Positions 5,990 through 6,625 of a DNA stretch of 6,625 nucleotides are shown one piece after another. The notes under the pieces were generated by a model that did not search any database, was not told where the DNA came from, and saw only the letters and a program-made list of their open reading frames with translations. The stretch is from positions 1 to 6,625 of the forward strand of contig JAITDB010000051.1 in assembly GCA_031282785.1 (NCBI GenBank), read 5' to 3'. The stretch's first letter is position 1. Every line of letters begins with the position of its first letter. Origin of the DNA: Holosporaceae bacterium. Its GTDB lineage: Bacteria > Pseudomonadota > Alphaproteobacteria > UBA3830. The position numbers and the translations under genes are program-made.

Positions 5990-6625
5990 TGACGCAGGAA
6001 GTTTTTGGATTTCATAGAGGAGAAAATTTAAGCTGGCATGATTTCGTGGACAGCGACGAAAATCGTGATGCTATAAAATGTCTTGTGCGCTGGCCAGACT
6101 GGAACGCCAACGGCATCATAATATACGGAGAGGCTGGAGTCGGCAAGACCCACATCGCAAATCTATGGGCGCAGACCGCCAACGCTGTGTATGTGCTTCG
6201 ACATAGCCTGAATCGGAATCCGCGGACTCTTTTCGAGGCCGATTGTAATTTCATAATCGATAATTTTGATGATTTTTTGCATTTCAAAAATCACGAGTGG
6301 ATGTTTCATTTTTTTAACATCTCGCGGGAGAAAAACAGATATTTTTTGTTGCTCAGTCGCACACATCCGTCTCTGTGGAGAATTGCGCTGGACGATCTGC
6401 GCTCCCGATTGTTTACGCTGCCGGCTATACACATGAAAAATCCCGAAGATGAACTGCTGTTCAAAATAGCGAAAAAATTATCGAAGGACCTGGGAATAGT
6501 GATCGCAGACGAAACTGTCCGATACCTCATACATATTGTGGACAGAAGCGTTTCTTCCATAGCCAAGACCCTGAGAATCCTGGACAAAATTGCTCTACAA
6601 AACCAAAGAGCCATAACCATACCAT
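5986..6625 (+). CDS. hdaA: HdaA, DnaA-like regulator of replication initiation (3' end outside window)
   Basis: Hda/HdaA binds the DNA-loaded sliding clamp and stimulates DnaA to hydrolyse its ATP, preventing re-initiation. The frame runs from ATG at 5986 through 213 codons to the right edge. The ATG overlaps the permease TGA (ATGA), giving a four-base overlap; a second ATG at 5989 is equally possible. Visible AAA+ elements are Walker A GEAGVGKT (48-55), Walker B IIDNFDD (90-96, with DN as in E. coli Hda rather than DD), a sensor-1-like LLLSRTHPSLW (121-131), the DLRSRL arginine motif (137-142) and a sensor-2-region helix SSIAKTLRILDKIAL (190-204). The last visible residues, RAITIP, match the RKLTIP near the end of E. 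coli Hda, so only some ten or more residues are missing. There is no C-terminal DNA-binding domain, which separates it from DnaA. The putative clamp-binding motif QEVFGF (4-9) is divergent. Confidence 0.9.
   Translation, partial: MMTQEVFGFHRGENLSWHDFVDSDENRDAIKCLVRWPDWNANGIIIYGEAGVGKTHIANLWAQTANAVYVLRHSLNRNPRTLFEADCNFIIDNFDDFLHFKNHEWMFHFFNISREKNRYFLLLSRTHPSLWRIALDDLRSRLFTLPAIHMKNPEDELLFKIAKKLSKDLGIVIADETVRYLIHIVDRSVSSIAKTLRILDKIALQNQRAITIP

Noticed and set aside
5769..6017. Plus-strand open frame crossing the permease and hdaA junction
   Set aside because: It is out of frame with both well-supported genes, and its translation resembles no known family.
6127..6292. DN in place of DD in the HdaA Walker B motif as a broken ATPase
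   Set aside because: E. coli Hda also has DN at this position, so it is normal for the family.

Overview
The window reads as chromosomal DNA of an alphaproteobacterium, probably a host-associated, moderately A+T-rich lineage such as the Holosporales/Rickettsiales group. Three things point there: the last gene is an HdaA/Hda-type DnaA paralogue; the run DUF2066 protein, CDP-alcohol phosphatidyltransferase, AI-2E permease, hdaA is a known alphaproteobacterial neighbourhood; and the window opens with a eukaryotic-like leucine-rich-repeat (LRR) protein of a kind common in intracellular bacteria. The lineage is inference from gene content, not from an alignment. UGA is used as a stop, so the genetic code looks standard.

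Layout: every gene is on the + strand. (1) Positions 2-1087 hold the 3' part of an LRR protein gene. Its reading frame is open to the left edge, so the true start lies outside the window. (2) A 235-base gap without a gene follows (1088-1322). (3) Then come pepA (leucyl aminopeptidase, 1323-2819), holC (DNA polymerase III chi subunit, 2852-3322) and ndk (nucleoside diphosphate kinase, 3331-3753), closely spaced and probably one transcript. (4) After a 56-base spacer come four overlapping genes: a short DUF2066 secreted protein (3810-4394), a CDP-alcohol phosphatidyltransferase (4381-4956), an AI-2E/PerM family permease (4931-5989) and hdaA (from 5986, running off the right edge about ten or more codons before its expected end). 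Overlaps of 14, 26 and 4 bases imply translational coupling.

Functionally, most of the window is core housekeeping: peptide turnover, clamp loading and replication, nucleotide balance, phospholipid headgroup synthesis, a membrane permease and control of replication initiation. HolC and HdaA both act at the replisome, and Ndk supplies dNTPs, so there is a loose replication theme. The window shows no mobile element, CRISPR array, RNA gene or recognisable defence or toxin system, and I see no convincing new multi-gene system. The points most worth a second look are the open-ended LRR protein, the shortened DUF2066 protein, and the divergent clamp-binding motif at the HdaA N-terminus.
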